Shown: in pieces, positions 27,356 to 36,115 of the stretch
How the letters are laid out: each line of letters begins with the position of its first letter
Position numbering within the stretch: position 1 is the stretch's first letter
Assembly: GCA_019359615.1 (NCBI GenBank)
Contig: JAHHHA010000027.1
Location: 20,525 to 84,524, forward strand
Direction of reading: 5' to 3'
Length of the DNA: 64,000 nucleotides
Origin: Cyanosarcina radialis HA8281-LM2
GTDB lineage: Bacteria; Cyanobacteriota; Cyanobacteriia; Cyanobacteriales; CCAP-1448
The notes under the pieces: generated by a model
The model's input: only the letters and a program-made list of their open reading frames with translations
Databases searched by the model: none
What the model was told of the DNA's origin: nothing
Position numbers and translations under genes: made by a program

Positions 27356-28366
27356 ATGTTCGATTTGTCAAGCTATAATCTCAATCTACCAGTAAAAATC
27401 GGATTCGTAGGAACTGGATATGCAGCCAAAGTGAGGGCAGAAACCTTGCAAGCTGACGATCGCGCCCTATTAGTGGCAGTTTCAGGTCATACTTCCAGCA
27501 CTACAGCCGAATTCGGTCAAAAGTTCCAGATCGAGGCGATCGATTCTTGGCAAGAACTAGTAGCGCGTCAGGATCTAGATTTAGTAATTGTATCTACAGT
27601 CAACCGAGATCATGGAGCGATCGCGCGGGCGGCCCTAGAAGCTGATAAACACGTAGTAGTCGAAGAACCCCTAGCGATGAACGTGCGAGAGGCAGAGGAA
27701 ATTTTAGCGTTAGCCGCAGCTAAGGGGAAAATGCTGCACGTCGAGCATATCGAACTGTTGGGAGGGTTGCACCAAGCTTTGCGGCAATACTTACCAGCGA
27801 TCGGGCAGGTATTTTACGCCCAGTATCGCACCATTAACCCGCAGCACCCCGCGCCGCGCAAGTGGACTTACCATCAGGAATTATTTGGCTTTCCTTTCGT
27901 GGGGGCGATTTCCCGCTTGAGTCGCTTTACAGATTTGTTTGGTGCAGTCGAGACTGTAAGCTGCCAAGCGCATTTCCACAACTGTCAATCGCAGTTCTAT
28001 ACTGCTTGTCTGTGCGCGGCTCAATTGCGCTTTAAAACTGGGGCGATCGCTTCTGTAACCTATGGTAAAGGGGAAACTTTCTGGCAAAGTGCAAACGTGT
28101 TTGAAGTTGGCGGCGATCGAGGAACGCTCGTTTTTGACGGACAAGCAGGAAGTTTAATTAATGCCGAAGGAACCCAAGCGATCGAAGTCGGCCCGCGTCG
28201 GGGTTTGTTTGCTAAAGACACTGGTATGGTACTAGACCATTTAATTACAGGCGCACCCCTGTACGTGACTCCTCATGCCAGTTTGTACGCGCTCAAAGTC
28301 GCATATGCCGCCCAACGTTCGGCAGAAATAGGTAAGAGTGTGGCAATCGAGCCGAAATCTGCTTAG
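27356..28366 (+). CDS. bvdR: Biliverdin reductase (BvdR, Gfo/Idh/MocA fold)
   Basis: A 336-aa NAD(P)H enzyme. The Rossmann motif KIGFVGTGYAAKVRAETL is at the start. The middle reads HVEHIELLGGLHQALRQ, NPQHPAPRKWTYH and FPFVGAISRLSRFTDLFG, which I recognise as the cyanobacterial biliverdin reductase pattern rather than a generic dehydrogenase. It would reduce biliverdin to bilirubin and supports phycobilisome function. The ATG at 27356 follows an A-rich leader. No heme oxygenase gene is nearby. Confidence 0.85.
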   Translation: MFDLSSYNLNLPVKIGFVGTGYAAKVRAETLQADDRALLVAVSGHTSSTTAEFGQKFQIEAIDSWQELVARQDLDLVIVSTVNRDHGAIARAALEADKHVVVEEPLAMNVREAEEILALAAAKGKMLHVEHIELLGGLHQALRQYLPAIGQVFYAQYRTINPQHPAPRKWTYHQELFGFPFVGAISRLSRFTDLFGAVETVSCQAHFHNCQSQFYTACLCAAQLRFKTGAIASVTYGKGETFWQSANVFEVGGDRGTLVFDGQAGSLINAEGTQAIEVGPRRGLFAKDTGMVLDHLITGAPLYVTPHASLYALKVAYAAQRSAEIGKSVAIEPKSA

Positions 28367-28372
28367 CAAAGC

Positions 28373-28500
28373 CTGGTTTGCCCTCACCCCAGCCCTCTCC
28401 CCCAGGAGAGGGAGCAAGAGGAAAAAAGGAAGATTGAATTGAAATCTAGAGCTTGTCTCCCCTCGCCTAGAATTAGGAGAGGAGAGGGTCAGAGCAAGAA
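28373..28500. repeat. CCCTCACCCCAGCC palindromic repeats
   Basis: CCCTCACCCCAGCCCTCTCC with CAGGAGAGGG, and a second unit CTCCCCTCGCC...GGAGAGGAGAGGG. Same dispersed family as 18361-18419. Confidence 0.6.
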
Positions 28501-28519
28501 GGAAAGCTAGAGTCAAAGT

Positions 28520-28745
28520 TCCTCTGCTAAATGTGTAGAGATCGGCACTGAGTCGGCGATTCGCTCGACTTACCAAGATCCGGTAGGCGCTCTCAGGAAT
28601 GCCCCACTGGACTGTCGGCATGGTTTACCCCGATCGCACTACGGTGACATCGGGAATGCCTACTAAAATGGCATCGCGATCGATCGTTTTGTAGATTTGA
28701 TGTTCGATCGCCACGCGGCATTTAGGCCGCAGTCGAGCAACCAGA
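28520..28745 (-). pseudogene. Internal fragments of a DUF4058 protein
   Basis: The minus strand reads ARLRPKCRVAIEHQIYKTID, RDAILVGIPDVTVV, then a stop (TAA), then QWGIPESAYRILVSRANRRL, SADLYTF in the same frame. Both blocks resemble separate regions of DUF4058 proteins common in cyanobacteria (the IPDV segment and the late YxILVSRxNRRPxADLY segment). The part between and both ends are missing, so this is a decayed gene. Confidence 0.6.
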
Positions 28746-28963
28746 AACCTGGCAAGCAATGCAATCATCCAGTGATGAACTTCTGGTTAGAGTTCGTTAC
28801 TTTCCAGATAGGGATTCATGCCAGGGAAAGGGGAGGGCATAGCTGCGGGTTCTGGTTAGATAAGGGCGAAAAATTGTCTTAGCACTTAAATTGTATATGC
28901 TGTTCGATGAGATTTCTGGTATTTTAATTGCGAATTGCGAACTGCGAATTGATAATTGTTTTC

Positions 28964-30175
28964 TCATCGCTTGCGATCTTTAAATAATCCCAGGTGTCCC
29001 ATTTGTTTCCTGACGATAAAGACTCCTAAAATACAAAATAACCCATTAATTGTTAAAGTAGATGGAGCGCCTAATTTCATCGCTGCTTCGCCAATAAATA
29101 AATTCCCAAAAGGCGCTATCCCTATATAAGCTAGGGTAAATAAACTCATAATCCGACCTCGCTTATCGTCGTCTACAATTGCGTGTAAAAGGGCATTACT
29201 AGTAGCTACTTGAATCACTAAGCAAAAGCCAATAATAAATGTCATTAAGAAAGACAGCCACAGGTGTTGAGATTGAGAAAATCCAATCAACCCCATGCCT
29301 ACAAATACAGTTGAATACTTCCAAAATTTTTCTAACTTAATCAGAGATTTTTGCCGACTTAAATAAATGCTACCAATCAAGGAGCCTACACCAGAAAATG
29401 CCAGCAAAAAGCCCATGGTTTTTGAGTTGCCGTGCATAATTTCCTGGGCAAAGATTGGCGCTAAAGAGATATATGGCGTTCCCAGAAAACTAACCAAGGC
29501 TAGCAATAGCAAAATCGAGCGAATTGGCGGATTGATAAAAGCATATGTCAATCCTTCTTGAAAACTTTTCCAGGCATTAGTAGAGATTTTCGTAATGGGC
29601 TTGCGTTCGATCTTTATAGCTAGTAAAGCGACAATTACTGCTATATAACTGATGCCATCGATCGCGAAACATAAACCTGAATTAAATATACCAATTAAAA
29701 TCCCAGCGATCGCAGGACCGAGCAAACGCGCCGAACTGATAATGGAAGCATTCAGACCGATCGCCTGACTTAAATTTTCTCGGCGTTCGACAACTTCAGC
29801 AATAAAAACTTGTCTGGCCGTGATATCAAAAGCATTGACTACTCCAATAAATAAACTCAAGACTAGAATGTAGCTAATATTAATAGTTTCGCTTAAAGTT
29901 AAAACAGCTAAAGTGAAAGCGTGAACCATCGCTAAAGTTTGCGTTATTAATAAAATTCGATGTCGATTCCATCGTTCTACTAATACTCCAGTAATCGGAG
30001 CCAAAAAAAAGCTGGGAATTCGATCGGTAAATCCGACCAAACCCAGAAAGAACGGCGACCCAGTTAGTTGATATACTAACCAGAGCGTCGTAGTATGAGT
30101 CATCCAAGTGCCAATTAGAGAGATCCCTTGCCCTCCAAAAAACAATTGACTGTTTCGAGAACGTAAAACTTGCAT
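28964..30175 (-). CDS. MFS transporter (MFS_3 / EntS-like)
   Basis: A 403-aa twelve-helix transporter. ISLIGTWMTHTTTLWLVYQL, TGSPFFLGLVGFTDRIPSFF, LVERWNRHRILLITQ and DKRGRIMSLFTLAYIGIAPF fit the MFS_3 family, which includes siderophore and drug exporters. The ATG at 30173-30175 (MQVLRSRNSQLFF) is chosen over a TTG three codons upstream. Substrate unknown. No biosynthetic genes adjoin. Confidence 0.88.
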   Translation of the reverse strand: MQVLRSRNSQLFFGGQGISLIGTWMTHTTTLWLVYQLTGSPFFLGLVGFTDRIPSFFLAPITGVLVERWNRHRILLITQTLAMVHAFTLAVLTLSETINISYILVLSLFIGVVNAFDITARQVFIAEVVERRENLSQAIGLNASIISSARLLGPAIAGILIGIFNSGLCFAIDGISYIAVIVALLAIKIERKPITKISTNAWKSFQEGLTYAFINPPIRSILLLLALVSFLGTPYISLAPIFAQEIMHGNSKTMGFLLAFSGVGSLIGSIYLSRQKSLIKLEKFWKYSTVFVGMGLIGFSQSQHLWLSFLMTFIIGFCLVIQVATSNALLHAIVDDDKRGRIMSLFTLAYIGIAPFGNLFIGEAAMKLGAPSTLTINGLFCILGVFIVRKQMGHLGLFKDRKR

Positions 30176-30249
30176 CGATCGCAATATCTAGTCAGTAAGA
30201 AGGCAGGTTGGCTAAAGTCTAAATGATGAAACTACTTCTAAAAGGTTCC

Positions 30250-32745
30250 CTATTGACGAATTGGCTGCTGGAAACCCAAACAATTGGCTGGTGCTCCTAT
30301 CGATCCAACAGGGACAAAATCGTAACCAGTATTAGAAGAAAACGGATAATCGGGAGGGGTTTTACAAACTTGGACTAAAGTAGATTTTTCTGTCGATTCG
30401 CCATTAAAAAATTGAAAATTTCCAGACGTGCCGTTAAAACTTCCTGCAATCAGGGCATCTTTCACACTTTCGCGGGTGGGATTGCTATCGCGTTTGATGG
30501 CATCAGTTAAAGCCTGCATTCCGTTGTAAGAAGTAGCAGTAGCCCAATTAACTGGCGCACCCCAAAGATTTTTAGAATCGATCGAAAAGTTGGAAGCACT
30601 GACAGGATCGGCGATATGCCAAGAAACAACTAACACCATCCCTACCGCTGCACTGCGAGCGTTTTGTAAAGTATCGAAGCTATATAAAGTGGCAATATCG
30701 CCTAGTGCGTTTAGTTGAGGGTACTTATCCTGTTTGACTTGCAGAACGTTCCAAGCTTGACCTCGATATTTATAGGTGGGGAATAAAACGACTACTTCTG
30801 CACCTTTATCGCTAACTGTCTGCAAGCTGCGATCGGGGCTAAAGTTAGTTGATGAGAGATCGATCGAATCTACCACTTCACCTCCTTGAGAAGCTAGCTT
30901 ATTAGCAAATTGCGCTCTCAAATCTTCGCTATAAGGAATGCCTCTAACAAAGAAAATCGCAGCTTTTTTCCTTTGAAAGTTATTGAGCATATAAGAAGCT
31001 AACTGCTGGGCGGCGAGTTCGCCTTTAATATTAGTTCTAAAAATGTAGGGGCGATCGGCAGCAGTAAGCTGGTTGGTGATGCTTATGGGGGTAATGAATA
31101 CCATTTTTTCCGCATTATATATTTTAGCCGCTGCCATACTTACAGGACTACTATTGTGACCGATAACCGCCAAAATTTCCGATCTTTTAACTAATTGGTT
31201 GGCAATTCGTTCGGCAGTTTTAGGATCGTCATCGTCGTCAATAATTTCTAATTTCAACTTGAGATTGTTAATTCCTCCTCCATCGTTAACTTCCGTTTGA
31301 GCTTGAGCGAATCCCCTCAGCATTTCTAAGGCTCTATAATTAGAGTCTGGAGTAATCGGAACGGTAGCAGCAATGACATAGGCTTTGTCGTTCCCAATTT
31401 TGGCGTTATTTAAATAAATGCGAGTTTCAGGGGCATTAGGATTCTTCTGAAGTGCTAGCTCGAATTGCTTGACAGCTTCGGGGAAGTTTCCTTGCTTAAA
31501 CGATTGAATTCCTGCTGCTTTTAAATTGGTGAATTCTTCAGTCTGATTGGGATTTTCGTTTTCAATTAAAACGCGATCGCCAACACTGACGCGATCGGCG
31601 ATCGGATCGACACCAGTTTGGCACGATCGCAACCCCACAACCGTTCCCAAAATCCCTAAAGCTAACACTCCAGCACCGACGATGCCAGCTAAGATCTTTT
31701 TACGAGGCAAGGGTAATTTGGTGGCGGTTTGTTGACCGAAAGAGTTGGGCTGAGGCGGTAAAGAAGCTAAAGATGATGCCGCTAGAGTTTCTAGAACTTC
31801 TCGCGCTGAGATAAACCGCTCGTGGGGATTTTCTAACAGCATTCGGTCTAAAATATTAGCCAAGCGATCGTTAACTTGAGCTTCCGATCGCCAGTTCCAC
31901 CGATTGGCATAGGTATCGAAAAGATATTGGGGCGGCTTGCCCGTCAGTAAATGCACGCACGTCACTGCCAAAGCATAGAGATCTGAAGAAGGAAAAACGG
32001 CTCGACACTGCCTTTGTTCTGGGGGCGCGTATTCTGGGGTGAAAATCCCCGTTAAACTTTGAAACGGCTGAACGGTACTCGCACTCGGATTGCCAGAACC
32101 CGTAATCGTCACTTGCTTGACAGCCCCAAAATCTATCAGGTAGAGAGAACCATCGCGATCGCGCATGATGTTAGATGGTTTGATATCCCGATGGATCGAG
32201 CCGCGATTGTGAACGAACTCTAGGATTTCCAGCACTTCTTTGAGCACTTTGACGGTTTCAGCTTCAGATAGCGGGCCTTTTTCCTCTACTTCTTGCTGTA
32301 AATTGCGACCGTCAATATATTCTTGTACTAAGTAAAAAAACTTCTGGGGGAGTGGGGCATTCCAAGGGGGAGCGGTGAATTCTAAAAAGGCAAAAAATTG
32401 CGGAATTTTGGGATGATTGCCCAAATCTTCCAGAACTTCAGCTTCGCGATGGAATAACCTCGTGGCCGTGTCTAATTGCTCCGCACTCAAACTCGGATGG
32501 GGTTGAAACTGTTTGACAACGCACCGCCTAAAAGTAGGAGTGCGGCGATCGCAAGCTAAAAATGCTGCTCCAAACCCTCCTCGGCGCAGCAATTGCAGCG
32601 GTAAATAGCGACCGTCTAAAATCAGCGGCATCCCGCAAGAGATGCAATATTTTTGCGATACTGTCTTCAAAATGGAAGTGTCGTCTAGATCGCCGAAAGA
32701 ATTAGCTGGTTTTGGGCAACTAGGACGGGTACAGTAAATTTGCAT
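30250..32745 (-). CDS. Ser/Thr kinase fused to a periplasmic ligand-binding domain
   Basis: An 831-aa fusion. Residues 1-50 carry a zinc-ribbon-like set of cysteines (CTRPSCP, CISCGMP). The kinase spans about 45-330: LRRGGFGAAFLACD, CVVKQFQPH, IHRDIKPSNI, LIDFGAVKQV, FTPEYAPPEQ. A membrane helix is at about 348-370. A TPR-like patch (FKQGNFPEAVKQFELALQKN) precedes a type-1 periplasmic binding domain (about 450-820) of the Leu/Ile/Val-binding class (VIGHNSSPVSMAAAKIYN, AAIFFVRGIPYSEDLR). It looks like a transmembrane receptor kinase that senses a small solute outside the cytoplasm. Confidence 0.9.
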   Translation of the reverse strand: MQIYCTRPSCPKPANSFGDLDDTSILKTVSQKYCISCGMPLILDGRYLPLQLLRRGGFGAAFLACDRRTPTFRRCVVKQFQPHPSLSAEQLDTATRLFHREAEVLEDLGNHPKIPQFFAFLEFTAPPWNAPLPQKFFYLVQEYIDGRNLQQEVEEKGPLSEAETVKVLKEVLEILEFVHNRGSIHRDIKPSNIMRDRDGSLYLIDFGAVKQVTITGSGNPSASTVQPFQSLTGIFTPEYAPPEQRQCRAVFPSSDLYALAVTCVHLLTGKPPQYLFDTYANRWNWRSEAQVNDRLANILDRMLLENPHERFISAREVLETLAASSLASLPPQPNSFGQQTATKLPLPRKKILAGIVGAGVLALGILGTVVGLRSCQTGVDPIADRVSVGDRVLIENENPNQTEEFTNLKAAGIQSFKQGNFPEAVKQFELALQKNPNAPETRIYLNNAKIGNDKAYVIAATVPITPDSNYRALEMLRGFAQAQTEVNDGGGINNLKLKLEIIDDDDDPKTAERIANQLVKRSEILAVIGHNSSPVSMAAAKIYNAEKMVFITPISITNQLTAADRPYIFRTNIKGELAAQQLASYMLNNFQRKKAAIFFVRGIPYSEDLRAQFANKLASQGGEVVDSIDLSSTNFSPDRSLQTVSDKGAEVVVLFPTYKYRGQAWNVLQVKQDKYPQLNALGDIATLYSFDTLQNARSAAVGMVLVVSWHIADPVSASNFSIDSKNLWGAPVNWATATSYNGMQALTDAIKRDSNPTRESVKDALIAGSFNGTSGNFQFFNGESTEKSTLVQVCKTPPDYPFSSNTGYDFVPVGSIGAPANCLGFQQPIRQ

Positions 32746-32947
32746 ATAAAGGGAGGGTAAGAGGGAAAGAGAACCTCAAATGCTATCTCTCTCCTGTATA
32801 ACATTAGACCCGTGGCAAAAAGCTACCAACAGCGATCGCCTGCCGCCACTGTCAGAGCCATAGGGGCGATCGAACTAACAGCATCGACATTGACTTTTCG
32901 ATCGCCTATCTGCCAATCGGCTCCCAACCTCCTCGATATTTTAACTA

Positions 32948-34297
32948 GTGAGGGGTTCGATGCCCCGAAAATCGACATACTATCTACTGGCTCTAACAGA
33001 AGATGCAAATCTGTTAGAATATTGATATGTTGAACTTGACCTACAGCTACCGAATCTATCCAAGCCTTGACCAAGAAGCACGAATGCTTGACTGGCTGGA
33101 GCAATGCCGTCGCGTGTATAACTACGCATTGGCAGAGCGTAAGGACTGGATCGATTCGCGTAAATGTCCGGTCAACGCTTGCAGCATCAGGCAGGAATAT
33201 ATCATCCTTGCTGACGTACCCTACCCAGACTACTACAAACAGCAAAACGCGCTGACCAAAGCGAAAGAGGAGATTCCAGAACTGAAAGCAGTTCACTCTC
33301 AGGTCTTGCAAGATGCTTTGAAGCGACTCGATAAGTCGTTCAAGTTCATGCAAGAGAGAGGATTTGGCTTCCCTCGATTCAAAAAGTTTGGTCAGTACCG
33401 CTCGTTTGTCTTTCCGCAGTTCAAATCGAATCCGGTCAATGGATTTGAAATCAAACTGCCGAAAATTGGAGCTATGCCCATCAACCTGCATCGACCTATC
33501 CCTGAAGGGTTTGAGGTCAAACAGGTGCGTGTGGTGTTCAAGCCGTCTGGATGGTACGCTCAACTGATTTTGCAAGCCGATATTTCCGTTCCTGAACCAA
33601 TGCCACAAGGGGAACCCATTGGGATTGATTTGGGGCTGGAAAAGTTCTTGGCTCTATCGACCGGGGAACTGGTAGAACGCCCTCGCTTTTTCGTGGATTT
33701 GCAAAGCAAGCTTCGATGGCTGCAACGTAAATTGAGAAACAAGAAAAAGGGTTCTGCTAACTACCGAAAGATTCAAGCCAAGATTCGCAAACTGCATGAA
33801 TACATTCACAACGTTCGTCGTGAGTTTCACTTTGAGATAGCCCACAAGCTTTGCGATCGTGCCGGAATGATTTTTGCTGAGGATTTGAACCTCAAAATGA
33901 CCAGTCGCGGGATGTTGGCAAAGCATTGCCTGGATGCCGCATGGGGTAGCTTCCTGGATATCCTCAAATGGGTCTGCTGGAAGCGGGGGGGGTACTTTGC
34001 CAAAGTTGACCCCAACGGGACAAGCCAAACTTGCCCCCAATGCGCGGTGCATACTGGGAAGAAGAAACTCAGTGAACGGGTGCATCATTGCAGTGAATGT
34101 GGATATACAACTGACCGAGATGTTGCGGCCGCTCAAGTGGTGATGCAACGCGGTCTTCTCTTTGTAGCCGATGGACAGTCGGTAATACTGCCTGTGGAGG
34201 AAGGTTGCGTGTCGACCCCGATGAAGCAGGAAAGCCCTTCTGTGAGGAAGGGAAGCCAGCGCCGTACCTCATAGGGTCGGTGTCTGGAGGATGTCAC
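32948..34297 (+). mobile_element. TnpB-only IS605-type element, copy A
   Basis: Ends are inferred by comparing this copy with the one at 55574-56934. The shared right end is GGATGTCAC (this copy) or AGATGTCAC (other copy), after which the sequences diverge (at 34297 here). Shared left sequence begins after TTAAC at 32943-32947. A stem-loop with TCTAACAGA and TCTGTTAGA arms lies at 32992-33022, just before tnpB. There is no tnpA. No inverted terminal repeats, as expected for this family. Confidence 0.75.
33027..34274 (+). CDS. tnpB: TnpB RNA-guided nuclease, copy A
   Basis: A 415-aa IS200/IS605 OrfB protein, ancestor-type of Cas12. RuvC residues appear intact: Asp in GIDLGLEKF (about 211), Glu in FAEDLNLKM (about 290) and Asp in TTDRDVAAAQ (about 369). 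The zinc ribbon CPQC...CSECGYTT is complete. An N-terminal helix-turn-helix region (MLNLTYSYRIYPSLDQEARM) is present. The guide RNA (omega/reRNA) should be transcribed from the 3' part of this gene through the right end. The protein is closely similar to copy B. Confidence 0.95.
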   Translation: MLNLTYSYRIYPSLDQEARMLDWLEQCRRVYNYALAERKDWIDSRKCPVNACSIRQEYIILADVPYPDYYKQQNALTKAKEEIPELKAVHSQVLQDALKRLDKSFKFMQERGFGFPRFKKFGQYRSFVFPQFKSNPVNGFEIKLPKIGAMPINLHRPIPEGFEVKQVRVVFKPSGWYAQLILQADISVPEPMPQGEPIGIDLGLEKFLALSTGELVERPRFFVDLQSKLRWLQRKLRNKKKGSANYRKIQAKIRKLHEYIHNVRREFHFEIAHKLCDRAGMIFAEDLNLKMTSRGMLAKHCLDAAWGSFLDILKWVCWKRGGYFAKVDPNGTSQTCPQCAVHTGKKKLSERVHHCSECGYTTDRDVAAAQVVMQRGLLFVADGQSVILPVEEGCVSTPMKQESPSVRKGSQRRTS

Positions 34298-34332
34298 AAT
34301 TTAAGAAATGTTACTAAAACTTTGAGGGCGTG

Positions 34333-34593
34333 ATGGCGGCAAAAGTAGAAATTTATACCTGGAGTAGGTGTCCCTTCTGCATCCGGGCGAAACATTTGCT
34401 CGAAGATAAGGGCGTAGAGTTTACTGAATACGGGATAGACGGGGACGAACAGGCAAGAGCTAAGATGGCCAAACGAGCCAACGGTCGCCGTTCGTTGCCG
34501 CAAATTTTCATCGACGAGGAGCATATAGGTGGCTGCGACGACCTCTATGAATTAGAAGCCATGGGCAAGTTGGACGTACTGTTGAACGCATAA
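34333..34593 (+). CDS. grxC: Glutaredoxin 3 (GrxC)
   Basis: An 86-aa dithiol glutaredoxin that reduces disulfides with glutathione. Active site CPFC in YTWSRCPFCIRAK; glutathione-binding RRSLPQIFIDEEHIGG (cis-Pro) and GCDDLYELE are kept. ATG at 34333, one codon after an in-frame GTG. The TnpB element ends 35 bp upstream of this ATG and may have replaced the original promoter region. One base separates its stop from gshB, a conserved cyanobacterial pair. Confidence 0.95.
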   Translation: MAAKVEIYTWSRCPFCIRAKHLLEDKGVEFTEYGIDGDEQARAKMAKRANGRRSLPQIFIDEEHIGGCDDLYELEAMGKLDVLLNA

Positions 34594-34594
34594 A

Positions 34595-35572
34595 ATGAAA
34601 TTTGCTTTTATCATCGACCCCATTCACCTACTAGACCCGACTCACGATACCAGCGTAGCTCTAATGGAAGCCGCCCAACTGCTGGGACATGAAGTTTGGA
34701 TAACTCAATCTCATCAATTAAGTATTGTCAACGATCGAGCTTGGGCAATTCTAGAACGGGTTCACCTGACCCCAGTGCAATTAGTCGCAGGACGTTGGGT
34801 GACGGCAAAACCCTGGTATACATTAGGCGATCGCGCGTTGCAACCCCTGGAAGCGATGGATGCCGTTTTCATGCGCACCGATCCGCCAGTAGACGTTCCC
34901 TATCTCTACACTACTTACATCCTCGACTATATCGATCCGGCTAAAACTCTAGTAGTCAACCATCCCGCTGGACTGCGATCGGCTAACGAAAAAGTCTACG
35001 CCCTTCAGTTTACTGAAGCTATTCCCGAAACTATCGTCACTCAAGAAAAGTCCATTATCCGCGAGTTTGTCGAGCGGCGTGGCGCAGCGATTCTCAAACC
35101 ATTAGGAGGGAAAGCTGGAGAAGGAATTTTATATCTAGAAGCTGGCGATCGCAATTTCAATTCTCTGATTGAAGTCAGCACCGAACGGGGTCGAATGCCA
35201 ATTATGGTTCAGGCGTATTTACCAGAGGCCAAAGATGGAGATAAGCGAATTATTCTGCTCGACGGCCAACCGATTGGGGCATTAAATCGACTGCCAACCG
35301 GAGATGAATTCCGGGCTAATATGGCAGTCGGCGGCAGAGTAGTAGAGACTGAAATTACCGATCGAGAGTATGAGATTTGCCACCAACTAGCACCCAAACT
35401 GCTAGCCGATGGCTTATATTTTGTCGGCATTGATGTCATCGGTGGCTATCTGACGGAAGTTAACGTCACCAGCCCGACTGGCGTGAGGGAAATTGACAGA
35501 CTCGATGGCAAGAGTTTGGGAAAACAAGTAATTGAGTGGGCGAGTGAGCGAAGATTAAACCCTATAGGATGA
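34595..35572 (+). CDS. gshB: Glutathione synthetase
   Basis: A 325-aa ATP-grasp enzyme joining gamma-glutamylcysteine to glycine. MKFAFIIDPIHLLDPTHDTS is the typical prokaryotic GshB start. AILKPLGGKAGEGILYLE (ATP-grasp), MVQAYLPEAKDGDKRIILLD and TEVNVTSPTGVREIDRL are characteristic. It follows grxC by one base, so glutathione supply and its use by glutaredoxin are co-expressed. Confidence 0.96.
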   Translation: MKFAFIIDPIHLLDPTHDTSVALMEAAQLLGHEVWITQSHQLSIVNDRAWAILERVHLTPVQLVAGRWVTAKPWYTLGDRALQPLEAMDAVFMRTDPPVDVPYLYTTYILDYIDPAKTLVVNHPAGLRSANEKVYALQFTEAIPETIVTQEKSIIREFVERRGAAILKPLGGKAGEGILYLEAGDRNFNSLIEVSTERGRMPIMVQAYLPEAKDGDKRIILLDGQPIGALNRLPTGDEFRANMAVGGRVVETEITDREYEICHQLAPKLLADGLYFVGIDVIGGYLTEVNVTSPTGVREIDRLDGKSLGKQVIEWASERRLNPIG

Positions 35573-35624
35573 GAGAAAAGAAGGTAAGTTGAATTGACTG
35601 CCAATAGCGCAGGAATACGCTGCG

Positions 35625-35807
35625 CTATATCTCGATCGACGGCGGCACAATGCCTTTATTAATTAGATTAGCTTCAATTCCTTTGAGGAATTTCACATCT
35701 TCCTCTGTGAGGGACAGATTACCTAGAGATGGCGATCGAGGCTTCAGGAAGGCGAATGCTTGTCGCACCCGATCGGGATCGGACTGAATCGGCGAGTCAA
35801 AATAGCC
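35625..35807 (-). pseudogene. Duplicated C-terminal fragment of the DUF4336 gene
   Basis: Sixty codons (FDSPIQSDPD, then NLSLTEEDVKFLKGIEANLI, ending VPPSIEI) match the C-terminus of the complete gene at 39428-40657 almost residue for residue. DNA similarity runs from about 35620 to 35803 (and 39422 to 39605). The frame continues upstream to 35906 without resemblance to the parent. The fragment and the full gene are in direct orientation and bracket the three-gene cassette. Confidence 0.85.
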
Positions 35808-35976
35808 GATCGGTTGCTCTCTCCTACTGATGAAGCCGCGGCCCAAAATTGTCGCCAGTGGGTACTTCGTTACACGATCGCTTCCCTCTCTACCCTCACC
35901 TGACAATCCCCGTACCAGCTATGGCTTGAGGTTTGGAATTATACCAGTTTGCAAAAGTAGCTGGAGATTTAGTTGG

Positions 35977-36006
35977 CACAGATGCTTGCTGTAGCAAGCA
36001 TCTGTG
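35977..36006. repeat. Perfect 14-bp inverted repeat with 2-nt loop
   Basis: CACAGATGCTTGCT and AGCAAGCATCTGTG flank GT. It lies 110 bp past the stop codon of the last cassette gene and 170 bp from the DUF4336 fragment. No T tract follows on either strand. It may be a terminator without a U tract, or a recombination-related palindrome. Confidence 0.75.
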
Positions 36007-36115
36007 GGATCGGATTTCTCTGCTCAGTTTTGAGAATTGGTATTACTCGATCGCTGGAACTGTCTGGCGATCAAGATTGATTTTTCAGAGCGAGAGCTTG
36101 TGCGAGACATCAATA

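Noticed and set aside
28697..28882. 61-codon frame after the DUF4058 remnant
   Set aside because: Runs across the pseudogene in another strand and frame; no family signal.
32823..33608. 261-codon minus-strand frame across tnpB copy A (and its counterpart at 56263-56895)
   Set aside because: It mirrors the tnpB coding frame on the opposite strand and has no family features of its own.
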